From the NCBI GenBank assembly GCA_029261995.1, contig JAJDAF010000063.1, positions 1 to 64,000 on the forward strand: a DNA stretch of 64,000 bases, written 5' to 3'. The position numbers and the translations under genes were made by a program. Origin of the DNA: Candidatus Zhuqueibacterota bacterium. Lineage in GTDB: Bacteria; Zhuqueibacterota; Zhuqueibacteria; Oceanimicrobiales; Oceanimicrobiaceae. Positions 24,007 to 33,289 of this stretch are shown here, one piece after another (positions within the stretch are counted from its first letter, which is position 1; each line of letters opens with the position of its first letter). The notes beneath the pieces were generated by a model. That model had not been told where the DNA came from, made no database searches, and saw only the letters and a program-made list of their open reading frames with translations.

Positions 24007-25992
24007 ATGAAAAGAATACTGATTTTCCTGACAATCGGCTTGCTCGCCGGCGGCTGCGTTCAGAACAAAACAGAGTTCGAACAAATCATCGATATCGAAG
24101 ATCAGCGGCAGTCCTGTGAGTCTTTGTACGAGTTTCTCGAGAACCCTGAACCTAGAGTCAGGGCGCGTGCACTGCAGGCATTTGGGCGGCTGCAGGAGGC
24201 AGAATGCATCAGCAGGTTGGTCCAAATGTTGGACGACGTCAACCACAATGTTCGCATCGAAGCGGCGTTTGCGCTGGGCCAAATCGCGGACTCATTGGCT
24301 GAACCCGCACTCTTGCGGCGTCTGGACAATACGGATGTCCCGGCGGTCACAGCCCGCATCATCGAGGCGCTGGGCAAAGCCGGCGCACAGCAATCCTTCC
24401 CTGCGCTGTTTCGCCTGTTGCGCGCACACGACAGCCAAATCAGAGGCGAGGCCGCAATGGCCATTGGGCGCATGGCCATGCGCAAAATTGAGACGGACAC
24501 GCTGATTTCAGCACTCACAGGCCTGCTTCAGGACAGCGATGATGAAGTTCGCTGGCGCGCCGCCTGGGCGCTGATGCGGACAGGCAAACCCGTGGCGCCG
24601 ACCGCCATATTGACAGCAGCCAGGGACGCAGATCCACGAGTGAGAATGAACGCCCTCCAGACGCTCGGAAACTTGAAGCATTTCGCCTTTGTCGAGCCGC
24701 TCGGCCAGGCCCTGCAAAACGACAAAGATTGGCGCGTGCGGGTCAAGGCGGCAAACGCTCTGGGCAATTTCCCGCTTAGCCTGAGTTCAAACTATCTGGC
24801 TTTGCTCCATCAAGAACAGCCGGTTCGTGTCGCCATTATTCAGGCGATCGGCAGCGGCGCACTGCTGGAGAAAAAAGGTTATCGCCAAAACAGCCGGGAG
24901 CACAATTTCGCACGGATGCAGCTTGAGACTGTTATTGCATCATCCAGCCGCGATGCCTACAGGACACCGGCCGAGGTCGGATTTGGGCTGGTCGCCTACG
25001 CCAGACTCATGGGAGAGTCAGCCATTGCGACGGCAGCGAGTTTCACTGCGAACGACAATATTATCGTAAGAACACGCGCATTCGAAGCGCTGGGCGAGAC
25101 GCAATCCAGCAAAATCAACAAGTACCTGTTGGAGGGCTATGCGGGCGCACCATCGAATGTCAAGATTGCCATCCTTGAGGCCTTAGCCAAGCTCAAGGCG
25201 AACGCTGACGTGCAACTCTACCTCAACGGCCTCAAAGAGGAAGACCCGGTCCTTGTTGCTATCGCCGCCGATGGCATAAGCGCCGACTCGCTGCGGAATC
25301 AAATCCATTCAAGAAGAATTGTCGAAGCTTACCGCAGACTGAAGAAGCCGATTGACGCGGAGTTGTCACAGATGATTTTCGCCGCACTGGTGCGCTTCAA
25401 AGACAAGGGCGCCATCGCCCTTCTCAAGGAGGCGCTCACCATGCCTGACCGAATTCTGTCCTCCGCTGCGGCTGCGGCAATCCTGAAAATCAGTGGCGAG
25501 GACGTTTCGGATTCTGTCCGGACAAATCAGGCAGCCGAGCATGATTACGCCGAGTTAGCTGGACTGCGCGGCGCCCGGGCAATACTGCATACCGCCGGCG
25601 GCAAAATCGAGATGCGACTCTTTCCGGATGATGCTCCGCTCACAGCAAAAAACTTCGTGACCCTTGCCAGGAGTGGCTTTTACAACGGGGTGACTTTTCA
25701 CCGGGTGGTTCCCAATTTCGTCATCCAGACTGGCGACCCGCGTGGCGATGGCTGGGGCTCACCGGGCTATGCCATTCGCTCTGAGTTCAATAGACGCCAC
25801 TACCTCAGGGGAAGCGTCGGCATGGCCAGTGCGGGCAAAGACACCGAGGGCAGCCAGTTCTTCATCACGCACTCAGCGCAACCCCACCTGGATGGGCGCT
25901 ACACGGTATTTGGCCAGGTTACCTCGGGGATGGAGATTGTGGACGAGATTCAGGAAGGCGACGTCATCAGGCTGGTTGAAATCAGAAAGTAA
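24007..25992 (+). CDS. Lipoprotein with HEAT repeats and a C-terminal cyclophilin peptidyl-prolyl isomerase
   Basis: The start is set at ATG 24007, which gives a lipoprotein signal (MKRILIFLTIGLLAGGC); a longer frame upstream has no signal. Residues about 50-500 are HEAT/PBS-type helical repeats (units such as DDEVRWRAAWAL and DPRVRMNALQTLGNL). Residues about 515-661 are a cyclophilin with FHRV, FVIQTGDP, GSQFFITHS and HLDGRYTVFG, so the active-site Arg and Gln are present. It should sit on the inner or outer membrane facing the periplasm and help fold proteins, with the repeats as a docking platform. Cyclophilin with HEAT repeats is uncommon but known in this part of the tree. Total 661 residues. 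Confidence 0.88.
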   Translation: MKRILIFLTIGLLAGGCVQNKTEFEQIIDIEDQRQSCESLYEFLENPEPRVRARALQAFGRLQEAECISRLVQMLDDVNHNVRIEAAFALGQIADSLAEPALLRRLDNTDVPAVTARIIEALGKAGAQQSFPALFRLLRAHDSQIRGEAAMAIGRMAMRKIETDTLISALTGLLQDSDDEVRWRAAWALMRTGKPVAPTAILTAARDADPRVRMNALQTLGNLKHFAFVEPLGQALQNDKDWRVRVKAANALGNFPLSLSSNYLALLHQEQPVRVAIIQAIGSGALLEKKGYRQNSREHNFARMQLETVIASSSRDAYRTPAEVGFGLVAYARLMGESAIATAASFTANDNIIVRTRAFEALGETQSSKINKYLLEGYAGAPSNVKIAILEALAKLKANADVQLYLNGLKEEDPVLVAIAADGISADSLRNQIHSRRIVEAYRRLKKPIDAELSQMIFAALVRFKDKGAIALLKEALTMPDRILSSAAAAAILKISGEDVSDSVRTNQAAEHDYAELAGLRGARAILHTAGGKIEMRLFPDDAPLTAKNFVTLARSGFYNGVTFHRVVPNFVIQTGDPRGDGWGSPGYAIRSEFNRRHYLRGSVGMASAGKDTEGSQFFITHSAQPHLDGRYTVFGQVTSGMEIVDEIQEGDVIRLVEIRK

Positions 25993-26091
25993 GTCGTGCC
26001 ACTCGCGTCGAGCCGCGCATCGGTTCAGGGCCAACAGTTCACCCATTTCGAGAAACCACATCAGGCTTTGTCATTTTCTTAAGAGGGAAGA

Positions 26092-26931
26092 GTGCAGAAA
26101 TCAATTCAATTCTTCAGCATCGCGCTCATCATCGCGACAGCTTTTGGCTGCGGTCAAAGGCAAGACGACCCGTCCGCTGCGAGCGGGACAGATCAAACTC
26201 AAAAGTCAGATACGCGCGCCCTGAAAATTGCGCAACAAGTCTCGAAAGCGCTTGGCGGTCAGTCGAACTGGGAAAACGCAAGATACTTGAGCTTCAGATG
26301 GGTCGTCGAGCAGGGCGGCAAAGATGTCGCCGACTATCGCCATGATTGGGATCGCGCCGGCAACCGCTATCGCGTTGAAGGCACACGCCGCGATGGCAAA
26401 CATTTTGTCGTCACCTTCAACACGGCAACCAAACAGGGTAGCGCACGCCTGGACGGTGAACAAGTGCCGGAAGACTCCACGCTGACAAAACTCATCGACT
26501 ACGCGTACGGCAGGTATATCAATGACAGCTACTGGTTCATCATGCCATTTAAGCTCAAAGATCCGGGCGTGACGCTTGCCGATGCCGGTGAGGCCGAACT
26601 GAACGGCGTCACCTGTGATGTCTTGAAAATGACCTTCGAAAATGTCGGTCTCACAGCCGGCGACACCTATTGGATCTACGTCGATCAGCAAGAACATCTG
26701 GTGAGGAAATGGGAGTATCACCTGCAGGGTTGGGATGCGGACCGTGAACGCGGTGGCTCGACCTGGGAAGATTGGCGCAACGTTGGCGGGGTCAATGTCG
26801 CCATGAACAAGCAATTTCTCAGCGGCAAAGGACGTATCTACTTCAAAGATGTTTTTGTGGAGTACACGCCCGACGAGACGACCTTCGCCAACATGTCCAG
26901 GACGTTTGGCGAGAATATGGGGAAGAACTAA
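26092..26931 (+). CDS. Lipoprotein, outer-membrane-lipoprotein-sorting-like fold (hypothetical)
   Basis: GTG start at 26092 with a strong ribosome site (AAGAGGGAAG). The signal ends at C20 (IIATAFGC). The 279-residue mature part has alternating strands and conserved Trp/Tyr, as in the large LolA/LppX-like superfamily of curved beta-sheets that carry lipids, for instance the DTYWIYVDQQEHLVRKWEYH stretch. The family link is from pattern only. It lies 99 bp after the HEAT-cyclophilin gene on the same strand. Confidence 0.6.
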   Translation: MQKSIQFFSIALIIATAFGCGQRQDDPSAASGTDQTQKSDTRALKIAQQVSKALGGQSNWENARYLSFRWVVEQGGKDVADYRHDWDRAGNRYRVEGTRRDGKHFVVTFNTATKQGSARLDGEQVPEDSTLTKLIDYAYGRYINDSYWFIMPFKLKDPGVTLADAGEAELNGVTCDVLKMTFENVGLTAGDTYWIYVDQQEHLVRKWEYHLQGWDADRERGGSTWEDWRNVGGVNVAMNKQFLSGKGRIYFKDVFVEYTPDETTFANMSRTFGENMGKN

Positions 26932-27044
26932 GAGCTGGGACCGTGAACGCCAGAACCTCGACTGTCGAAATCGAGACGGAGGCCATTGTCCCGGAGTAAT
27001 CTGGCGCCGCTCAAAGTCAACAGTCCGGCCCAGGAAGGAAAGCC

Positions 27045-27716
27045 ATGGCAAAGTACAACTTCATCCCCATTCCCGGCTACCATGAATATCCGGTTGAAGA
27101 AATGGAGCAACGCGCAGCTGAGTTCTATGCTGACATGGAGCGCCGGCGCACGGTCAGGGATTTCTCGGACAGGCCTGTTCCGCGAACGGTTATCGAGAAT
27201 TGTCTACGCGCGGCGGGTACTGCGCCAAACGGCGCCAATTTGCAGCCCTGGCATTTTGTGGCGGTCAGCAACCCGGAAATTAAAAAGCAAATTCGCGAGG
27301 GGGCTGAGGAGGAAGAGCGAGTCTTTTACAGCGGTCGTGCGCCTGACGAATGGTTGGAAGCGCTGGCTCCGCTCGGCACCGATGAACACAAACCCTTCCT
27401 TGAGACTGCACCCACCCTGATTGTCGTGTTTGCGCAGAGCCACGGCGTAAAACGCGATGGCGCAACACAGAAAAACTACTACGTGCAGGAGTCCGTCGGT
27501 ATCGCCTGCGGCATGCTTATCACCGCACTCCACCATGCCGGCCTGGTTTCTTTGACCCACACGCCAAGCCCCATGAAATTCCTGAATGAAATCCTGGGCA
27601 GGCCGTCTCATGAACGTCCATATTTGATTTTGGTGGTCGGCTATCCGGCGGGGAACGCCCAAGTGCCAGACATCCAGAAGAAAGCGCTGGACGAAATCGC
27701 AACTTTCATGGAGTAG
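27045..27716 (+). CDS. Nitroreductase-family flavoprotein, iodotyrosine deiodinase-like
   Basis: A 223-residue FMN enzyme of the nitroreductase fold. [13 protein letters not shown] near residue 34 binds FMN phosphate, and [14 protein letters not shown] and the [20 protein letters not shown] lid are the signature of the iodotyrosine deiodinase subgroup, whose bacterial members reductively remove halogens from halotyrosines. The true substrate in bacteria is often unknown. Ribosome site GGAAGGAAA precedes the ATG. The Tag gene starts three bases after its stop, so the two are one transcript. Confidence 0.85.
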   Translation: MAKYNFIPIPGYHEYPVEEMEQRAAEFYADMERRRTVRDFSDRPVPRTVIENCLRAAGTAPNGANLQPWHFVAVSNPEIKKQIREGAEEEERVFYSGRAPDEWLEALAPLGTDEHKPFLETAPTLIVVFAQSHGVKRDGATQKNYYVQESVGIACGMLITALHHAGLVSLTHTPSPMKFLNEILGRPSHERPYLILVVGYPAGNAQVPDIQKKALDEIATFME

Positions 27717-27719
27717 CTG

Positions 27720-28280
27720 ATGAAGTCACGCTGTCAATGGCCCGGGGATGACCCGCTTTACGTCGACTACCACGACAACGAGTGGGGTGTGCCGCAGCAC
27801 GATGACCGGGTTCTATTTGAAAAGCTGATTCTTGAGGGTGCGCAGGCAGGTCTCAGTTGGATAACTGTTCTGCGTAAGCGAGAAAACTACAGGGCGGCCT
27901 TCGACAATTTTGACGTGGCGAAAATCGCGGATTATAGAGACGAAAAAGTAGAAGAGCTGCTCGCTAACGCAGGGATCATCCGCAACCGCCTCAAGATAAA
28001 TTCCGCCATCCAAAACGCGCGCGCTTTCCTGCAAGTACAAGATGAGTTTGGCTCATTTGACAAATACATCTGGCAATTTGTCGATGGCACCCCGAAAAAG
28101 AATGCCTTCAAATCCCTAAGTGAACTACCGCCACAAACGTCGGTCTCTCAGCTGATGAGCAAAGATCTCCTCAAACGCGGCTTCAAATTTGTTGGCCCCA
28201 CCATTTGCTACGCCTACATGCAGGCCATGGGCATGGTTAACGACCATGTCGTGTCCTGCTTCCGCTACGACCAGGTTTGA
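27720..28280 (+). CDS. tag: DNA-3-methyladenine glycosylase I
   Basis: Removes 3-methyladenine from alkylated DNA as the first step of base excision repair. The four zinc ligands are in place: C5, H18, H176 and C180 (NDHVVSC). WITVLRKRENYR and the LxxGxxFVGPTxCYAYMQAxGMVNDH end are diagnostic. The 186-residue length is that of Escherichia coli Tag. It starts three bases after the flavoprotein gene and ends 57 bp before the convergent cytochrome gene. Confidence 0.95.
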   Translation: MKSRCQWPGDDPLYVDYHDNEWGVPQHDDRVLFEKLILEGAQAGLSWITVLRKRENYRAAFDNFDVAKIADYRDEKVEELLANAGIIRNRLKINSAIQNARAFLQVQDEFGSFDKYIWQFVDGTPKKNAFKSLSELPPQTSVSQLMSKDLLKRGFKFVGPTICYAYMQAMGMVNDHVVSCFRYDQV

Positions 28281-28336
28281 AGCCTGGCGCAGGTGGACCT
28301 CGCCCATCGATTCGCGGCCTGCACCGATGGCGTTGG

Positions 28337-29533
28337 TTACCTCTTCTCCGTCAAGCCTTTCGGTTCAGCCAGGAACTCGTAGAGATGCTCCATCTCACCT
28401 CTAGTGAAACTCGGCCACGCGATACCCAATTCCTGCATCCGGCTTTCCATCTTCGGGGCGTGGTTCCACATGATCTGAGCTAGCTGCGCCGGGGAGTTGA
28501 TATCCTCAAATGCGGCCAGGGCAGGGCCAATCGACGCGACGCCTGCCTGTGCTGAATGGCATGATGTACAGCCCTTGCTGTCAAACACTTGCTCACCCGT
28601 GTCGGCGTCGCCGTTCTGCTCCATGAAGTCGATGGCGTAGAGATATGAGATCAAGTCACCGATTTCCTCGCTGTCAAATCGCGGCCAGTCAAGTTTCTTC
28701 TCTCTGACAAGCTCGATCATGCTTTCGCCATGATTCCACATGAGACCGGCCATTTCCGTCACATTCTTATCGAGGTCCATCTCCTCAAAAGCGGGAGCTA
28801 TGTCTGCGCCTTTTCCTTGCACGGCGTGGCACTGCAGGCAACCTTTGCTCTCGATGAGATTGGCGCCTTCTTCAGGGTTTCCAGGCCTCAAGTAGGTTTC
28901 ATGTGCGTGGGAGTCCTTTCGCAGAATGCGCACATAGTTTGTCAGATCGACGATTTCGTCATCTTCGAATTTCGGCCAGCCAACATGTCGCGCCGCCATT
29001 CGTTCTTTCATCTCAGGGCCGTGGTTCCACAGGGCCTGCGCCATGAACAGCGGGGAGACATAAGACGAAATTCGATCTAACCTCGGCCCGACCTCGTTGC
29101 CATCGCCTCTGATGCTGTGACAAGTGAGACATCCTTTCGAGCTTAGCAGCTTCTTGCCTTCCAGGACGTTACCGGTCTTGACAAGATATCTCAGGTAGTA
29201 AAGATAGGTCATCAGGTCGCTCATTTCATCTTCCGTGAAGACAGGACGTTCGACATTCATTTCGGCCATGACTTCACGCATGATGGGGAAATGATTCCAC
29301 AAGTCCGCTGTCAAATCCCAGGCATTGCCATAGTACTCTTGCCATCCTAAGTCTTGCGCGACGCTCCCGCCCTGGCCGCGGATCGCGTGGCATTTCTGGC
29401 AGCTCTTTTCTTTGAAGACTTTTTCTCCGGCTATTGGATTCGAATGCAGAACACGCTGTTGCGCATGCGTCCGAGATCCGAAAACCAGCAAAGAGACAAG
29501 AATGCCAGCGAAGACATAACATGTTGCTTTCAT
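28337..29533 (-). CDS. Exported four-domain c-type cytochrome (tetrahaem)
   Basis: Signal peptide (1-24), then four class I cytochrome c domains of about 90-97 residues, with CXXCH at 45-49, 135-139, 232-236 and 322-326. Each domain has a conserved WNH followed by a Met (for example LWNHGPEM), and ends in a WPxF...EMxDL-type helix. It is a paralogue of the 403-residue protein at 30427. It should carry electrons in the periplasm. It lies 278 bp beyond the c554-type gene on the same strand and may have its own promoter, though none is obvious. Confidence 0.9.
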   Translation of the reverse strand: MKATCYVFAGILVSLLVFGSRTHAQQRVLHSNPIAGEKVFKEKSCQKCHAIRGQGGSVAQDLGWQEYYGNAWDLTADLWNHFPIMREVMAEMNVERPVFTEDEMSDLMTYLYYLRYLVKTGNVLEGKKLLSSKGCLTCHSIRGDGNEVGPRLDRISSYVSPLFMAQALWNHGPEMKERMAARHVGWPKFEDDEIVDLTNYVRILRKDSHAHETYLRPGNPEEGANLIESKGCLQCHAVQGKGADIAPAFEEMDLDKNVTEMAGLMWNHGESMIELVREKKLDWPRFDSEEIGDLISYLYAIDFMEQNGDADTGEQVFDSKGCTSCHSAQAGVASIGPALAAFEDINSPAQLAQIMWNHAPKMESRMQELGIAWPSFTRGEMEHLYEFLAEPKGLTEKR

Positions 29534-29739
29534 GACCTTCCTCCTTATTCTAGGAGTTCAACTTTGATGATTTATCTGAAGCAAAAGCTATGAGTTTCGG
29601 ATCAGGGCTCCAGACCCAATGTCAACAGGGCCGGGACTATGAATCAGACGGTTTGCGTGCGTCGCGACTTTGAGCTGAGTACTTCGACTGATTGGATTCC
29701 GCTTTGCCTTGTGCTGTTCACCTTGAAGATAGATGGAAT

Positions 29740-29779
29740 GGTGGCGCCGCCCTGAGGCAGAACGCAAGACGGCGCCACC
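29740..29779 (-). terminator. Hairpin after the c554-type cytochrome gene
   Basis: A perfect 10-bp inverted repeat, GGTGGCGCCG (29740-29749) and CGGCGCCACC (29770-29779), 33 bp beyond the stop of the gene ending at 29812. No T-run follows, so it may be a processing or partial stop signal before the last cytochrome gene. Confidence 0.5.
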
Positions 29780-29811
29780 GCACCAGGATACAGAGTTGGA
29801 AGTGACCTGGT

Positions 29812-30405
29812 CTAGTCGTGTTTGTACTTCAACGGAATATGCTCATGGGTTCCTTCATCCTTCCTCGCGGCGAAGTCAAACGGTTGAGCTTTGTCAACAA
29901 AAGGGCTTTTATCGTTGTGGCATACCTCAGTACATCTGTCGCCGGTGACGGGGCTGACCAGACCGACTTTGACAACCTCCGCCAGCTTATAGTGCTTGTT
30001 TTTCAACGACATGTGTTCCTTCTTGATGTACTCGCTACCTGCGCCGTGGCACATCTCGCAACTGACGCCGATGAGCTGGGGCGTTTCCTCAACACTCACA
30101 AAGCCACCAGGTTGGCCGTAGCCGGTTGTGTGGCATGGCAGGCATTCTGCGTCGGTGGTATAGTCCTTCTGCGGATCGAGTCCGGCGGCCTTTTTGTTGT
30201 CAGGTCGAACGCCTGGTTTCAAGAGGTCGAACGCTTTCGCCATATTGGTTTCTTTCCAGGACTTGAATTGCTTGAGATGGCATTTCTTGCATTTTTTTGT
30301 GCCGATGTAGCCGTAGGCCGGCCCTTCCTTTTTTTCTTGCGCCAGCAGAACCAGGCCCGGCATAATTAGAATAGTCACAATCACAGCCTTGAGAATCGCC
30401 TTCAT
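29812..30405 (-). CDS. Exported c554-type multihaem cytochrome with one CX3CH motif
   Basis: Signal peptide (1-22), then haem motifs CKKCH (39-43), CLPCH (88-92), CEMCH (116-120) and CTEVCH (158-163). The last has three residues between the cysteines, confirmed at the codon level (TGT ACT GAG GTA TGC CAC). The protein ends with HIPLKYKHD. The layout (cytochrome c554/NrfB-like) suits a small periplasmic electron shuttle. It follows the 403-residue cytochrome by 21 bp and belongs to the respiratory operon. Confidence 0.87.
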   Translation of the reverse strand: MKAILKAVIVTILIMPGLVLLAQEKKEGPAYGYIGTKKCKKCHLKQFKSWKETNMAKAFDLLKPGVRPDNKKAAGLDPQKDYTTDAECLPCHTTGYGQPGGFVSVEETPQLIGVSCEMCHGAGSEYIKKEHMSLKNKHYKLAEVVKVGLVSPVTGDRCTEVCHNDKSPFVDKAQPFDFAARKDEGTHEHIPLKYKHD

Positions 30406-30426
30406 TTTTTCAGCTCCTGTTTGTTG

Positions 30427-31638
30427 TTATCTGGATTCCGCGCTATCAGACTTTGACAAAACACGCAGGAACGCGTAGATATCCCGCATTTCCTCACCCG
30501 TGAATGTCGGCCAGCGCATGACCTTTTCCGTGATGCGCTCTTCCATCACCGGGGCATGATTCCACATGATTTGCGCCATATCGATGGGAGAGGCCGCCCC
30601 TCTTGATTCCGACAGGTCAGGTGCATATTCTCCGCCGCGCGCATCCTGACCATGACAATTGACACACCCCTTTTTCGCGAATACCGCATGGCCTTTTTCG
30701 GCATCGCCAGGCTCATCGTTGAAGCCAAGAAAATAAAGGTAGGCAATCAGGTCAGCCATTTCCTTTCCGGTGAATTCCGGCCAGTCCATTTTTCGTTCAT
30801 CCATCAACTCCGCCATTTCAGAGCCATGATTCCACATCACGCCGGCGATTTCGGTGACGCTGTGGTCCCAGTCGGATTGCCTTAAATCCGGCCCAATCTC
30901 CTCACCGTCGTCATTTAGCGCATGGCAGGCCAGGCAGCCCTTCTCTTTGAACACCGCCTTGCCACGCGTCGGATTGCCGGGTGACATATAAACGCGCTCT
31001 CGCTGCGTGCCTTTGCTGGCTTCACGGATGTAAGCAGCGAGGTCTACAATCTGTCCCTTTTCAAATCTCGGGCGCTTCAAACCCATTTCCACGATCTGGC
31101 GTTCCATTTCAGGTCCGTGATTCCAAAGTGCCTGCGCCAGATAGAGCGGAGAAATGTACTTCGCCAACTTGTCGAACGCGGGCCCCGAGTCGCCGCCCTT
31201 GCCGGCGACGGAATGGCACGCAAGGCAACCCTTCTCCCTGACCAGTATTTTGCCGCGATACAGGTCGCCTGGCTCGCCCAAGTATCGCAAGTAGTAGAGG
31301 TAGGCGATGAGTTCCACCAGTTCGGAACGAGAGAACTCGGGATAGGACAGATCCAGCTCCTGCATGCGTCGAAGCATTTCGGGCGCATGGTTGAGCATGG
31401 TTCCGGCCAGTTGCAGAAAGCTGCCGGAAAACTTGTTTTGCCCCAAATCCGGGCCAACATCGCCACCGCCGCCTTTGATTGAATGGCAGCTTGCGCAGCC
31501 CTTTTGCTCAAAAACAAATCGGCCCCGCAGTGGATTTTCAGGTAAGCTCATTTCTTGAGCCAGGCACGGAATGGTGAGCAGAGACAACGCTAACACCAGT
31601 CCGGCAATTCTGAACTTAGATGTTTGAAAAAATGTCAT
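30427..31638 (-). CDS. Exported four-domain c-type cytochrome (tetrahaem), operon member
   Basis: Signal peptide (1-28), then four cytochrome c domains with CXXCH at 48-52, 138-142, 235-239 and 325-329. WNH and following Met residues are kept as in the paralogue at 28337; the first domain has LNH instead. The gene overlaps the small membrane protein gene upstream by four bases. It most likely accepts electrons from the quinol-oxidising complex encoded before it. Confidence 0.9.
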   Translation of the reverse strand: MTFFQTSKFRIAGLVLALSLLTIPCLAQEMSLPENPLRGRFVFEQKGCASCHSIKGGGGDVGPDLGQNKFSGSFLQLAGTMLNHAPEMLRRMQELDLSYPEFSRSELVELIAYLYYLRYLGEPGDLYRGKILVREKGCLACHSVAGKGGDSGPAFDKLAKYISPLYLAQALWNHGPEMERQIVEMGLKRPRFEKGQIVDLAAYIREASKGTQRERVYMSPGNPTRGKAVFKEKGCLACHALNDDGEEIGPDLRQSDWDHSVTEIAGVMWNHGSEMAELMDERKMDWPEFTGKEMADLIAYLYFLGFNDEPGDAEKGHAVFAKKGCVNCHGQDARGGEYAPDLSESRGAASPIDMAQIMWNHAPVMEERITEKVMRWPTFTGEEMRDIYAFLRVLSKSDSAESR

Positions 31639-31925
31639 TTTGCCCCTCTCCAGGATGAATCGATTCCACCCGTTTGTTTAGCGCGCTCGTCACCCCGGTG
31701 TTTGTCTTTTTGCAGTCCAACAAACACGTAAGTCAGGATCGCGGCAAGCGTGAAGAAAACCGGAATGGCGACAATGCTGATGCCAACGGAAGCATTGAGC
31801 GCATCATTGAGTTTGTGCGCGACTCGTATCAAATTCAGGATCCAGATAGCCACGCCCATCACAAATATCCAGATCCAGGACACGGAAGCGATTTGCAGCC
31901 AAAAGATGGTTTTGTCATTCTTCAT
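31635..31925 (-). CDS. Small two-helix membrane protein of the respiratory complex
   Basis: A 96-residue protein with two membrane helices (about 9-31 and 47-70) and a charged tail. It overlaps the NrfD-type gene upstream and the cytochrome gene downstream by four bases each, so tight coupling marks it as a probable subunit of the complex. No family recognised; small helical subunits occur in alternative complex III (ActD/E/F region), but similarity to those is not evident. Confidence 0.7.
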   Translation of the reverse strand: MKNDKTIFWLQIASVSWIWIFVMGVAIWILNLIRVAHKLNDALNASVGISIVAIPVFFTLAAILTYVFVGLQKDKHRGDERAKQTGGIDSSWRGAK

Positions 31926-33289
31926 CGTTTGCTTCCCAGTTTTTCAGTTAAGAGCTGTTCTGATGGCGGATCCGGCAGGTAGGATTTCAGACGCTCAGCG
32001 ACCGCATGCACGCTCTCTTCCCGACCCTCCTGAATTTCCCAAATTGAAATGATCGGAAACAGTTTAGCGAACAGCATGTAGGCCAGAATGAATACCGCCA
32101 CACCTCCGGCAAAAAGACTCCATTCCGTCAGGGATGGAATGTAAATGCCCGTTGGATAAGGCAACCGCGGATTTGCCAAGGAGGGTACGACAATAATCAG
32201 ACGCTCCAACCACATGCCGATCACCACGGAAATGGATGCGATGAGAATTCCCGGGATCTTCTTGGTTTTTGGATTCACCAGGATCACCACTGGAATGAGA
32301 AAGTTACAGATACCCATCGTCCAGAACCAGGGGGCATAATCGCCGGTGAACTTGTAGAGAAACACCCTCATCTCGTTCGGCTCGTGTCCGTAGAAGCCGG
32401 TCAGGTACTCGGCAAAGGTGAAGTAGAACCATAAGAACGACATGATCAGAAGCAGGGTGGAAAGATACTGGAAGTGAATCAACTTCAGGTATTTGCCCAA
32501 ATCGAAGGCCTTGCGGAAGGCAATCATGACGATCAGCAGGGCAGCAATTCCGGAAAAAATCGCGCCGACCACAAAGTATGGCCCGAAAATCGTGCTGTGC
32601 CAGCCCGGTTGAATGGTCATGGAAAAAATAAACGAGATAACGGTATGCACGGAAATAGCGATGGGAATCACCATCACCATCAGAATATTGATAGCACGTT
32701 CGAGCACCTTTTTCTGATGCTCGGTGCCGCGCCAGCCCCAGGCCAAGAATTCGTAGAGCCAGCGGGGTCTAGTGCCGCGGTCGCGCAAAATGGCGATGTC
32801 CGGGATCATCGGCAGATAGAGATAGACCGTGCTGGCGGCAAAATAGGCCGTGATGCTGGTCACGTCCCAGAGCAGCGGCGATTGCAGACGGCCTTCGGTA
32901 AAAAGGTGCAGCATGCGATCCGGGCGGCCGAGATCGAGAATGGGGTGCAGACCGCCAATCGCCAGAACAATCGCCGTGATAACCTCCGCCATGCGCGTAA
33001 TCGGGCGCCGCCATTCAGCTTTGGACAGCCTGAGAATGGCTGAAATCAGTGTGCCGGCGTGACTGATGCCAATGAAAAAGACGAAATTGATGATATAGAA
33101 TCCCCACGAGACCGGTTGCGCCAAACCTGTTACGCCCAGCCCGAGAAAAACCTGGCGGATGTAGGTGTAGCCGGCAAAAACAATGACGCCCAACAGGATG
33201 GCCACCATGAGATAGAACCCCGGCCCGGTTTGCTCTATCGGGCGTATGAGGTCTTCATCTTCGAAAGTATTGTGCCGTAGTTCAGACAT
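31922..33289 (-). CDS. NrfD/PsrC-type integral membrane subunit
   Basis: A 455-residue protein with about ten membrane helices, of the NrfD/PsrC/ActC/QrcD family that binds (mena)quinol at the outer face of the membrane. GFYIINFVFFIGISHAGTLISAIL and LHPILDLGRPDRMLHLF are family hallmarks, with the His and Asp that lie at the quinone site. It would pass electrons from quinol to the ferredoxin subunit. It begins immediately after the ferredoxin gene stop (no gap). Confidence 0.92.
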   Translation of the reverse strand: MSELRHNTFEDEDLIRPIEQTGPGFYLMVAILLGVIVFAGYTYIRQVFLGLGVTGLAQPVSWGFYIINFVFFIGISHAGTLISAILRLSKAEWRRPITRMAEVITAIVLAIGGLHPILDLGRPDRMLHLFTEGRLQSPLLWDVTSITAYFAASTVYLYLPMIPDIAILRDRGTRPRWLYEFLAWGWRGTEHQKKVLERAINILMVMVIPIAISVHTVISFIFSMTIQPGWHSTIFGPYFVVGAIFSGIAALLIVMIAFRKAFDLGKYLKLIHFQYLSTLLLIMSFLWFYFTFAEYLTGFYGHEPNEMRVFLYKFTGDYAPWFWTMGICNFLIPVVILVNPKTKKIPGILIASISVVIGMWLERLIIVVPSLANPRLPYPTGIYIPSLTEWSLFAGGVAVFILAYMLFAKLFPIISIWEIQEGREESVHAVAERLKSYLPDPPSEQLLTEKLGSKR

